Positions 54,300 to 63,400 of a DNA stretch of 64,000 bases are shown here, one piece after another (the stretch's first letter is position 1; each line of letters begins with the position of its first letter). The notes beneath the pieces are model-generated. The model was not told where the DNA came from. It was given only the letters and a program-made list of their open reading frames with translations, and made no database searches. Source of the stretch: Methyloferula stellata AR4 (lineage in GTDB: Bacteria; Pseudomonadota; Alphaproteobacteria; Rhizobiales; Beijerinckiaceae); the NCBI RefSeq assembly GCF_000385335.1, contig NZ_ARWA01000001.1, positions 2,682,001-2,746,000 on the forward strand, in the 5' to 3' direction. The translations under genes were made by a program, and so were the position numbers.

Positions 54300-55130
54300 A
54301 TGGATATGCGCTCGAACCCCCTAGAATACGATCTGCCGATCGAGCCATCGGGTGGCCCGGCTAGGCGAGATCCACTTACCAGAGAACGACAAGCGGTCAC
54401 GGAAGATCGTGAAGAGACGCAGGAGGAAACCAGCAACGGCTTGCGCCGGCATGGGGCCGCCACCGCGGCCGGTGTCCTCGCGTTCGCTGTCATTGGAGGA
54501 ATCTACCTCTTCTTTAAGTCAAGCGACGATCTGCCGCCTCCAGTGAAGGTGCAGCAGATTACACTCTTCAACATCTTGCCACCGCCGCCCCCTCCACCCC
54601 CTCCGCCCGAACAGAAGATGATCGAGCAGACGCCGGTCAAGCAGCAGGACTTTCAGGAGCAGAAGCCAGTTGAAAAGCCGGAGGAGGAAGCGAAAGAGCA
54701 GCCAAAACCGCTTGATGAGGCGAAACTCGATATGCCGCCTCCCGGACCTTTGTCGCTTGATGCAAAGGCGGTAGGCCCCGGTGATTCTTTCGGATTGGGC
54801 GGCAAGCCCGGAGGCCATGGTCTCATCGGTGGGGGTGGTGGCGGTGGAAGCCGTTGGGGCTGGTATGCGTCGATCGTGCAATCGCAGGTCGAGACGGCGC
54901 TTCATGCCAATCCGCGCACACGAAGCGCAGTCATGCAAATGAAGGTCAGGCTTTGGGCGGATCCTTCAGGCCGCATCAGCCGCGTCCAAATCGATTCATC
55001 CTCGGGAAATCCCGAAGTCGACGCGGCAATCCGAAACGAGGTGCTCGCAGGCCTCATATTGCATGAGCCGCCGCCCAAGGAGATGCCGATGCCGATCGTG
55101 ATGCGCATCACGTCGCGCAAACCAAGTTGA
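54300..55130 (+). CDS. tonB: TonB-family energy transducer
   Basis: A 276-residue protein: cytosolic N-terminus of ~55 residues, one helix (AAGVLAFAVIGGIYLFF), a ten-proline run (NILPPPPPPPPPPEQK), an E/K/P spacer (about 107-150), a Gly-rich hinge (GLGGKPGGHGLIGGGGGGG) and a C-terminal domain MQMKVRLWADPSGRISRVQI, with SGNPEVDAAIRNEV. Directly follows ExbD, so the trio is a complete Ton motor dedicated to this locus. Confidence 0.92.
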   Translation: MDMRSNPLEYDLPIEPSGGPARRDPLTRERQAVTEDREETQEETSNGLRRHGAATAAGVLAFAVIGGIYLFFKSSDDLPPPVKVQQITLFNILPPPPPPPPPPEQKMIEQTPVKQQDFQEQKPVEKPEEEAKEQPKPLDEAKLDMPPPGPLSLDAKAVGPGDSFGLGGKPGGHGLIGGGGGGGSRWGWYASIVQSQVETALHANPRTRSAVMQMKVRLWADPSGRISRVQIDSSSGNPEVDAAIRNEVLAGLILHEPPPKEMPMPIVMRITSRKPS

Positions 55131-55195
55131 CACTTAACCGCGGCGGAAAACGCGCCGCCCGTTACTGAGTTATAGAGTGAAGGACGAGTGATCAA

Positions 55196-57025
55196 ATGTT
55201 GTTGAGAATGCGTTTGACGCGTCACCGGGGGCTGCTCTCAGGGGCAGGGTGCGCTCTTTGCTTGGTCCTCGTCACGAATCTGAGTTCTTCGGCAGTTGCG
55301 CAGGACACGGACCAGAGCGCGCCGCCAAGTAAATCGTCTGTGTCGCGCAAGAAGCCGACGTCGCCGATTGCCATGGTTAATCTCGTCAATCTTCTCGTTC
55401 AACAAGGTGTCGTAACCGAAGAGCAAGGCAAGGCGCTCATCAAACAGGCCGAGGATCAGGCTTCGGTCGCCCGCGAAAGTGCAAAAGACGTTTCGGTCAA
55501 GGCAGTTGAGGCGGCGAAGGCTGCCAATGCGGCTGCGGCCGCCGCCATGCCGGCAGGCACCAAACGCGTGACCTATGTGCCGGAATTCGTGAAGAAGCAG
55601 ATCCGCGACGAACTCAAGGAGGAGGTCATGAAGACCGCGGCAAGGGACAACTGGGCCTCGCCTGGCCTCTATCCGGAGTGGGCGTCGCGTATCCGCCTCT
55701 ACGGCGATTTCCGAGCCCGCTATGAGGGCGATTATTATCCGAGTGGTAACGCTTCGCTCGTGAACTTTGGGGCCATCAACGGAGGCAGTCCCTTCGACAT
55801 GCTTGGTGCGAGTTATCCTCCATCCCTTGATACGGACCAGGATCGCAACCGCATCCGCTTGCGCGCGCGACTTGGTATCGATGCCAATGTTTACGACGGA
55901 TTCTCGGTGGGGCTGAGGCTTGCCACGGGCGACAGCAATTCGCCTGTTTCCACGAATCAGACCCTTGGCAGCTCTGGTGGCAATTTCTCAAAATATCAAA
56001 TCTGGCTCGACCGCGCGTTCCTTAAGTATCAGCCAATCGAAAACGTCGCATTCAAGGTCGGCCGCTTCGAAAATCCCTTCTTCGCACCGAGCGAACTTGT
56101 TTGGGATCAGGACCTCAATTTCGACGGCTTCGCCGTACAGACAAAATATGAGATCGCGCCGGGAGTCGTGCCCTTTGCGAACGCCGGAGCTTTCCCAATC
56201 TACAATACGGACTTGAACTTCGGCAGTACGAATTTCGCCAATTCCAACGCCGGGAACCCAGTTAAATATTCATCGCAGGACAAGTGGCTTTTCGGCGGAC
56301 AGCTTGGCGTTTCGTGGAAGCCCGCTCAAGATTACACCGTCAAGTTTGCCGCGGCTTATTACGATTTTTCGAATGTACAGGGCAGGGTCTCAAGTCCATG
56401 TGTTGTCTTGAGTGCGACAGATTCTTGCAACACGGATAATCTTCGTCCATCCTTTGCGCAGAACGGGAACACTTATATGTTCCTGCGCAACGTCGTTCCG
56501 AACGGCGCGTCGGAATATCAATATTTCGGTCTGGCAAGTCCTTTTCGTGATGTCGTCTTGACGGGCCTCATCGATTTTGGCCAATTCCACCCTGTTCATA
56601 TTACGCTCGACGGCGAATATGTCCGAAATGTTGCGTTCAACTCTGCGTCGATCGGATCGGTTGCCGTCAACAACCTCGGTCCTGATTTTGGTATTGCTGC
56701 CCCAGGCACTTTCGCCGGCGGTGCGAACGGTTGGTTCGGCCGTATCACCGTCGGTTATCCAGAACTCACGAAACTCTGGGACTGGAACGTTAATTTCGGC
56801 TATAAATATATTGAATCTGATGCCGTGATTGACGCTTTCACCGATAGTGATTTCGGCGCGGTCGGCGGATTGGGAGGCACTAATCTCAAGGGCTATATCA
56901 TCGGTGGCAATCTAGGCTTGAGTTCGAACGTCTGGCTGGCAGCGCGTTGGATGAGCGCCAATTCCATCTCAGGGGCCCCTTATACGTCCGATGTCTTTCA
57001 GCTCGATTTGAATGCAAAGTTCTGA
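55196..57025 (+). CDS. Putative outer-membrane porin
   Basis: A 609-residue protein: signal peptide (GCALCLVLVTNLSSSAVAQ), an N-terminal periplasmic helix region (VNLLVQQGVVTEEQGKALIK, then an Ala/Lys coiled coil near 85-115), and a long beta-barrel rich in aromatic-ended strands (RIRLYGDFRARYEGDYYP, RIRLRARLGIDANVYDGF, FLKYQPIENVAFKVGRFENP), ending VFQLDLNAKF with terminal Phe. This matches the putative-porin family that combines an N-terminal coiled coil and a barrel. It could be the TonB-linked outer-membrane element. Its stop overlaps the next start (TGATG). Confidence 0.88.
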   Translation: MLLRMRLTRHRGLLSGAGCALCLVLVTNLSSSAVAQDTDQSAPPSKSSVSRKKPTSPIAMVNLVNLLVQQGVVTEEQGKALIKQAEDQASVARESAKDVSVKAVEAAKAANAAAAAAMPAGTKRVTYVPEFVKKQIRDELKEEVMKTAARDNWASPGLYPEWASRIRLYGDFRARYEGDYYPSGNASLVNFGAINGGSPFDMLGASYPPSLDTDQDRNRIRLRARLGIDANVYDGFSVGLRLATGDSNSPVSTNQTLGSSGGNFSKYQIWLDRAFLKYQPIENVAFKVGRFENPFFAPSELVWDQDLNFDGFAVQTKYEIAPGVVPFANAGAFPIYNTDLNFGSTNFANSNAGNPVKYSSQDKWLFGGQLGVSWKPAQDYTVKFAAAYYDFSNVQGRVSSPCVVLSATDSCNTDNLRPSFAQNGNTYMFLRNVVPNGASEYQYFGLASPFRDVVLTGLIDFGQFHPVHITLDGEYVRNVAFNSASIGSVAVNNLGPDFGIAAPGTFAGGANGWFGRITVGYPELTKLWDWNVNFGYKYIESDAVIDAFTDSDFGAVGGLGGTNLKGYIIGGNLGLSSNVWLAARWMSANSISGAPYTSDVFQLDLNAKF

Positions 57026-57627
57026 TGATGCGCGTTCTGCTCACTCTTGCTGTTCTTGTGTTGCTTTCCGGGCTCGTTGCTCAGCCGGCCCGGGCACAGC
57101 AATCCGAAACTGACCGTCTGCGCGATGCCTTGCGTGCTGCGATCGCGCAAACGCGGACCCTGGAAGACGAGCGTGTATCGCTCCAGGCCAAACAAGCCGA
57201 AAGCGATCGCGATCGTGAGCGGCTCAAGAAGGAAGTCGACGCGACAAAGAACCAGCTGAAGACCGCCGAGCAGCAATACAAAGAGGCGGTCGAGACCTTC
57301 AATCAGCGATTGAAGGAAAACGCTGACGCCTTCGACAAATGGAAGGCAGCTTATGAAGAAGCTGCTGACCTCGCCCGGAGCAAGGAAGCCGAGCGTGCCA
57401 AATTCGAGGCGGAGGACAAGACCTTCAAAGCGAGCACGAAGGCCTGCGCTCAGCGCAACATCAAGCTCGTCGCGATCGGCAAGGACCTGTTACAGAAGCT
57501 CGAGAGTGTCGAACTTGGTGACCAGATTGCCGCCCAGGAACCCGTGATCGGTTTCAAGGCGGTAGATGTCAAAAATATGTTGCAGGATTACCAGGACAAG
57601 ATCCTGGAACAGAGGGCAAATCCATGA
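57025..57627 (+). CDS. Periplasmic coiled-coil protein
   Basis: A 200-residue protein with signal peptide (MMRVLLTLAVLVLLSGLVAQ, cleavage after ARA) and an almost continuous helix with heptad character (DRLRDALRAAIAQTRTLEDE, RDRERLKKEVDATKNQLKTA) to about residue 145. A short C-terminal part includes STKACAQRNIKLVAIGKDLL. Likely an elongated periplasmic adaptor. It overlaps the porin by 1 bp and the PPIase by 4 bp. No enzyme motif. Confidence 0.82.
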   Translation: MMRVLLTLAVLVLLSGLVAQPARAQQSETDRLRDALRAAIAQTRTLEDERVSLQAKQAESDRDRERLKKEVDATKNQLKTAEQQYKEAVETFNQRLKENADAFDKWKAAYEEAADLARSKEAERAKFEAEDKTFKASTKACAQRNIKLVAIGKDLLQKLESVELGDQIAAQEPVIGFKAVDVKNMLQDYQDKILEQRANP

Positions 57628-58682
57628 ACCGCATACCGTCGCACATCCTGCCTTCGTCGGTTGGCTACCTCGCAATGCAACTCGCTCTAGGGCTTTTCAT
57701 TGGTTTCTCCACACCGGCACTGTCTCAAACGGTTCCGCCGCATCCGCTGCGCAGTCAACCGCCGGTGAAGGTTTCGGAAACCGCTCGAACGAAAGCTGAA
57801 ACCAATTCGGCTCCGGCAAAGGAGAAGAGCGCACCGGCCCCAGTGAGTGGAGGGGGGGAAACCATCGCTAGAGTCGGTGGAACTGAACTCAAGGAAGACG
57901 AAGTCAAGGCACTTGTCGCGGGTCTCAATCCGCGCGACCAGGCCGCCATCGCTCGCGATCCGTCGCTTCTCGCACAGATGGTCCGCGTTCTCCTCGCCAA
58001 CCAGCTGGTCTTGAAAGAAGCGGTGGCAAAGCACTGGGATCAAAAACCGGAAGTTGCCGCAGCTATCGAGAAGGCTCGTGAAGCTGCGATCGTCGAGAGC
58101 TATCTGCGATCCGTCTCGGTCGTTCCGGCGGATTTTCCTGATCAGGAGACACTGCAGTCCGTTTATGATCAGAACAAATCCGCCATGCTCGTGCCGCGCC
58201 AATTCCAAATCGCGCAACTCTATGTCGCTTCAGGCGCCGACGGCGACAAAGCCGCGGAGGAAAAGGCCCGCAAGAAATTGAGTGACGTCCAGGCCAAACT
58301 GAAACAACCGAGCGCCGATTTCGACGCGGTTGCCCGCACAGACAGCGACGCTAAGGATGCGGCGGAAAAGGGTGGCGCGGTCGGGTGGGTCCCCGAGACC
58401 CAATTGCGCCAGGAGATCAAGGCTTCGGTCATTGGCATGGCGAAGGGCGCGGTTTCTGAGCCGATTAAGCTCGAGGATGGATGGCATATCGTCAAATTGA
58501 TCGACACGAGGCCCGCCTCGACGCTCCCGCTCTCCGATGTAAAAGATCAATTGATCCAGCGGCTGCGCGACGAGAGAGCCAATGCCATGCGCCGTGCCTA
58601 TCTCGGGGAATTGCTGAAAAAGGACCCGCCAGCGATCAATGAACTCGCTCTCTCAAAGGTGGTCGCTGCACCGACGCCATGA
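57624..58682 (+). CDS. Periplasmic parvulin-type peptidyl-prolyl isomerase
   Basis: A 352-residue exported protein: signal segment (LALGLFIGFSTPALSQT), SurA/PrsA-like N-terminal helices (LKEDEVKALVAGLNPRDQAA, VRVLLANQLVLKEAVAKHW) and one parvulin domain (about 190-305: PRQFQIAQLYVA, GAVGWVPETQL, GAVSEPIKLEDGWHIVKLID). A dedicated chaperone for the large exoprotein or barrel proteins is the natural guess. Overlaps both neighbours by 4 bp, so translation is coupled. Confidence 0.92.
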   Translation: MNRIPSHILPSSVGYLAMQLALGLFIGFSTPALSQTVPPHPLRSQPPVKVSETARTKAETNSAPAKEKSAPAPVSGGGETIARVGGTELKEDEVKALVAGLNPRDQAAIARDPSLLAQMVRVLLANQLVLKEAVAKHWDQKPEVAAAIEKAREAAIVESYLRSVSVVPADFPDQETLQSVYDQNKSAMLVPRQFQIAQLYVASGADGDKAAEEKARKKLSDVQAKLKQPSADFDAVARTDSDAKDAAEKGGAVGWVPETQLRQEIKASVIGMAKGAVSEPIKLEDGWHIVKLIDTRPASTLPLSDVKDQLIQRLRDERANAMRRAYLGELLKKDPPAINELALSKVVAAPTP

Positions 58683-59476
58683 TGCGGCTCAAAACCACAC
58701 CTAAGCGAAGAGGTCTCATTCGAGGGATCTTGGGGAGCTTTTTGTCTCTGCTTCTGGCGATGGCCGGGCAGGCACAAATGGTTCGCACCTGCCTAGCCGC
58801 GGAAGACGTGAAACTAGAGCAGGTCGCGCGCACGGAAGAAAAGCCGTCCGGCGATTCCGGCGCCGTGGCCAGCCCGTCTAAAGCTGTTTCGGAGCTGCGC
58901 GGAGAAGCAAACCTGCAAGCTTTGATCAAGGCCGAAGCCCGCCGCGAAAACATAGCGCCCGAAATCGTCGATGCCGTAATGGCGGTCGAGAGTAGTTATA
59001 ATCCTGACGTGATCGGCACCTCAGGCGAGATCGGGCTCATGCAGGTCATGCCTTCAACCGCCCGGCTTCTCGGCTTCGGCGGCAGTTTGAGCGATCTTGC
59101 CGTTCCCGCAACCAATATCCATTATGGCACGACCTACTTGGCTCGAGCTTGGCGCATTGCTGGTGGCGACCTCTGCACGACCGTGATGAAATATCGTGCG
59201 GGCCATGGCGAGACCCGTTTCTCCGACCGATCCGTCGCCTATTGCCTTGCCGTGAGGTCGCATTTGCAGGCGCGTGGCTATCCTGTCACCGGGACCGTTC
59301 CCATCGCGACCTTTGGTGAACCTTCCCTGGGTCTCGGACGTTTACTCAGCGCACGTCCCTGCCGGAAGGGCTGCCTCATGGCCTCGGGCGCGCATTTGCC
59401 GGATTTAGCGCCTCTCAACAAAAAACTGAGTGAGCTCGTATGGCAGACGAAGACATTTACGCCGCACGGGCTGTAG
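58679..59476 (+). CDS. Lytic transglycosylase (SLT domain)
   Basis: A 265-residue periplasmic enzyme that cleaves peptidoglycan glycan strands. N-terminal hydrophobic segment (GSFLSLLLAMAGQAQ), SLT domain with catalytic Glu104 in AVESSYNPDVIG, then GEIGLMQVMPSTARLLGF, NIHYGTTYLARAWR and MKYRAGHGE. C-terminal ~55 residues include a Cys pair (ARPCRKGCLM). Probably opens the wall for the outer-membrane or surface components of the locus. Overlaps the PPIase by 4 bp and the next frame by 37 bp. Confidence 0.92.
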   Translation: MMRLKTTPKRRGLIRGILGSFLSLLLAMAGQAQMVRTCLAAEDVKLEQVARTEEKPSGDSGAVASPSKAVSELRGEANLQALIKAEARRENIAPEIVDAVMAVESSYNPDVIGTSGEIGLMQVMPSTARLLGFGGSLSDLAVPATNIHYGTTYLARAWRIAGGDLCTTVMKYRAGHGETRFSDRSVAYCLAVRSHLQARGYPVTGTVPIATFGEPSLGLGRLLSARPCRKGCLMASGAHLPDLAPLNKKLSELVWQTKTFTPHGL

Positions 59477-59928
59477 CCCGCCCGTTTAGATCGGTAAAGC
59501 GAGACACGCGCTCGGCGAAGAGCGCTCACGGTCCTTCGCGTCTTCGCGCGCTGCGATGCTATTTCGTTTTCGCCTTCACGATCGTTGCATTAACCTCGAA
59601 TAGCGCGCGTGCCGGAGATCCGGGAGGAATCATCATCGGGGGCAATACGACGCCACCGCCGTTAACCGTGGGGGTCGGACGCTGTGTGGATGTCGAAATC
59701 GACGGTTCGCGTGCTTTCCATTGCCTCAACGAGGAATTGCGCAGGCAGGTGGACAAGGTTGCGCCGGTCCTGAACACGCCGCCGATCGACGCGCGATCGC
59801 CGGATCCGCAGACAGGCGTGATCAATCTTCCGGGCGTGCGAGAACAATATGGAAAGAACTTCGGCGTTTCGGCTTTTCCCTACCGGCCGCCGACGCCGAC
59901 ATTCACATCGCCGCTCCTGGCGAGGTAA
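59440..59928 (+). CDS. Small secreted protein of the TPS locus
   Basis: A 162-residue protein: a long basic N-terminus, hydrophobic segment (CYFVFAFTIVALTSNSARAG) and a proline-rich mature part: GGIIIGGNTTPPPLTVGVGR, CVDVEIDGSRAFHCLNEELR (a Cys pair), then GVREQYGKNFGVSAF. It overlaps the transglycosylase gene by 37 bp. If the start lies at a later in-frame codon, the overlap shrinks. Role unknown; position suggests part of the export/assembly set. Confidence 0.72.
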   Translation: MADEDIYAARAVARPFRSVKRDTRSAKSAHGPSRLRALRCYFVFAFTIVALTSNSARAGDPGGIIIGGNTTPPPLTVGVGRCVDVEIDGSRAFHCLNEELRRQVDKVAPVLNTPPIDARSPDPQTGVINLPGVREQYGKNFGVSAFPYRPPTPTFTSPLLAR

Positions 59929-60444
59929 GGGCTTGGTAAATGGGGCGAAGGCAGAAGCCGCATTATCCCACGTGCGTCACAGTAAATCCATCATTGGTCA
60001 TATGTCGATAATTGGCAAAGAGTACGTTTGCCTCCAGCTTTCCCCGACCGGCTCGATCGATTTTGAACTGCAAGCGGGTCGGCGCTTTCAAAGACTGTCT
60101 TTTAGATCAAATTGGCCAATGGTGGCTCGTCCCGGACGGACGAAAGCAGTGTTTATGATGCGTGGCTGGCCGGGCAGCGCCTGCGGATATGCCAATTCCT
60201 CCAAATTGATTTTTCGACGGTGATCTCCGGGGGTGGAGCAGCAGTTTGATGACGCTCTCAAGACAGATTTCTTCTGTCGCCTTCAAACAGTGGATCGATA
60301 CGTCATCGCGACTGGGACTTTTGAAGTATTTCTTCGAAACGCTGCGGGTTAGCTTCTTCCCAGTTGTCTTAGGCTCAGTGCGCTTGCGGCTCCTGCTGTG
60401 GGCGCGACGAACTTTGCGCAAATACAAGTAGAAATAACATAGAC
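59929..60444. other. Gap before the exoprotein gene
   Basis: 516 bp with only short, poorly composed frames (for example 60248-60431). It may carry a separate promoter for the exoprotein gene; none could be defined. Confidence 0.5.
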
Positions 60445-63400
60445 ATGCTTGGAATTCCGATGACGTTGCGCCTGTATCGAAACAGCCGCAAAAACCGGTT
60501 TGCATATCTTTTAACGAGCGCCAGCGCTCTGGCTCTGAGTCTTGGTACATATCATCAGGCGAACGCAGGGCCCCACAGCTCGTGGAGTCCGAGCACGGCA
60601 GCGAGTGCAGCACAGGCGGCGGCGGCCACCGCTGCTTCTCAACAAGCTGCTACCGTGGCCGCGCAGTCTCAAGCAACTCTCAATGCCGCAGCAAGCGCCA
60701 TCCGCGGTATGTGGACGCCGCAGCAGGCTGCGCAGGCTGCTGCGGCGGCGCTTCAAAGCGGCGCAAATACTGTCGCCAATGGCATAAGCACAGGCGGCAA
60801 CGGGCAATTGCCGGGCCTTGTCGTCGATCCGCGTGTTGGCGCTGGCGTTCCCAATCTTTGGATCAATGCCAGCCAGCCGACGCAGACGACAAGCAACGGT
60901 CAAACCACCGTCACGATCGACCAGACCGCGCCGCAAGCGGTCATGACTTGGCTTTATTACAATGTTGGTGCGAATACGACCGTCGTCTATCGACAAGAAG
61001 TCGGTGGGGTAACACTGCCGCTCGGCCAAGGTAATCCGAGCTGGGTCGCCCTCAATCGCATCGACGCGACGGGTGTACCGAGCCAGATCTTAGGCTCGAT
61101 CAAGGCCGACGGCACAGTGCTTTTGATCAACCCTAACGGCATCATCTTCGGTGGCGCGAGCCAAATCAATGTCCATTCACTGATCGCAACATCTTTTGAC
61201 ATCGACGGCACGACGGCAGCCAGCGCATTCAACGGAAGCTCAGCCTACACAGCTTTATCGGTGAACGGCATCACCTTTGAGGCGCCGCCGGAGGAGGCGT
61301 CTTCCAACTTATATTTCGTGGCCAATGGTCTTTATACCCTCGCGGTGCCAGGCACCTCCCAGCCAAATTACGGCAATTCCGTTCAGTTCGCGATGGGCAA
61401 CCAGTCGCTATCGACCGCGGCCTTGCCGGGTGTTCCGGGATCGGGCCGCGGCTCGATTGTGGTCGAGGCGGGGGCGTCCATCACGAATACGGTCAACGCG
61501 ACCGGAGACGGCGGCTATGTCGCTTTGCTCGGATCGAGTGTGACCAATTCCGGCAGCATTGTCACGCAGGCCGGGCAGATCATTCTGGCCGCCGGTAACG
61601 CAGCACTTCTTACCGAACCGAGTTCCGCGGCGACCGGCGTCAACACGGCGATTTCGCTCAATCAAACGTTGACCGGCGTCGCGACCTTTTCGAGCACGGC
61701 TTTCCAGGGCAGTCTGCAAACGCTCACCCTCAGTGCCGGGGACAATAGTGTCACGAATAACGGGCTTTTGATTTCGAATGAAGGCGCGGTGACGATTGGG
61801 ACCTATCTAACCAATGGCACGATCACCCAGAATGGCGCGATCGAGGCGACGACAAGTACTCAGCGGATAGGCTCGATTACGCTCCAGACAGCAGGCGAGG
61901 CGATCTTCGCGCCAACGAGCGTCACGGCCATTTTGCCGGACCCCAATAGCGGCACGGTTCCGGTCAGCGCGGCGACTGGGCTTCAGCCTGCGATCACGAT
62001 CGAGGGCGACCAGGGAATCGATTTCCAATCCGGTTCGCTGCTCAGGGCTCCAAGCGCCGCCCTGAAGCTCATGAGCAACAATAATGTCGTGCTTGAATCG
62101 GGCGCGACCATCGACCTCTCGGGTCTGGCCAATGTCGAGGTGCCAGTCACTAATTATCTCGTGACTTTTGTGGTGACAGCCAATGAAGTCGCCAATGATC
62201 CGCTTGCGCGAAGCCTCATCGGCACGACGGTAACGATTGACTCGCGCGTTGGCTCTCCGATCATCGACGACACGGGCTATGCTAATCTGATTCAGGAATC
62301 CATCGGCCAGGTTCTGACGGCGGGTGGCTCTGTCTCTGTGAGTAGCCCCAATGGCGGAGCTGCCACCCTCATTCAGAAGCCCGGCTCGCTCATCGATATT
62401 TCCGGCGGTTATGTCACCTTTACCGGCGGGACGATCAACACGACCAAGCTTTTGGGTTCGGATGGCCGCATCTATGACATAGGTAAGGCGAGCACTGCCA
62501 TCAGCTATGTCGGGATCGCTGGGGAGTTCACCGTCGAACATCCGCATTGGGGCGTCACTCAGACCTTTACGAATCCGCTTCTCCGTGGGACCTATTACGA
62601 TCCGACCTATATCGCGGGCGCCAGCGCGGGCTCTCTCTCCGTCACCGGCCTGCCGGTTCTCGACGGCACGATTTTGGGGGAGACCGTCACTGGGCGGCGT
62701 CAGCGCGCCAATGCCATAGGCGGCGGCACGACGGCGCAAGCTTCGCTCGAAGCCCTGCCCGCGGGCGCGTCGCTGACGATCACGAGCGGTGCGAGTTTCT
62801 GGTTTGAGACAAGCGCGCAGGCGGGAAGCGATCCCTTTGGCCTTTCAAATTATGTCTTCGGTAGCACGTGGACGGCGCCCAGCACGGTCGCGCTGCTGAC
62901 GGACAAGCTTTCGGCCGTTGATTTCGCGTCGATTACGGTCCAAGGGACGAGCACTGGCGGCTATCCCACGGTGAACATGACGGCCGGTTCGGTCCTCACC
63001 GTCGCGCCCGGCGGCAGCGTCAACCTTCAGGGCGTACAGCTGATTGACGGTACCATCAATGCGCCCTCCGGCAAAATCACCCTCTCCGGCTATGTTTACG
63101 ACACGAGTGCAAGTTCCAGCAATGGCGTTCCAAATCTTTCGCCGGTCACGATCGGCTCCGGCGCTGTGCTCAACGTGGCGGGCCTCTGGGTTAATGACAC
63201 AGGCGCCATAGGTGATGAAGTTCAAGGCCAGGCTTTCATCAATGGTGGCAGCGTCAGCATCAGCACCACCGCCGCCGCCTACCACACAACCGATGGGTTC
63301 AGCAGCAGCGACGTCACCCAAAGCATTATCCTCGCCGCTGGCAGTGTCATCGACCTGTCGAGCGGCGGTTATGTCGGGAGCAATGGCAAGCTGGCTATCG

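Noticed and set aside
59849-60223. A 124-codon frame after the small secreted protein
   Set aside because: It overlaps the secreted-protein gene out of frame and its start region is Arg/His shadow sequence; no domain or ribosome site supports it.
61807-62739. A 310-codon minus-strand frame opposite the exoprotein gene
   Set aside because: The plus-strand exoprotein frame is continuous for more than 3.5 kb with signal peptide and TPS motif; the minus frame is its shadow.
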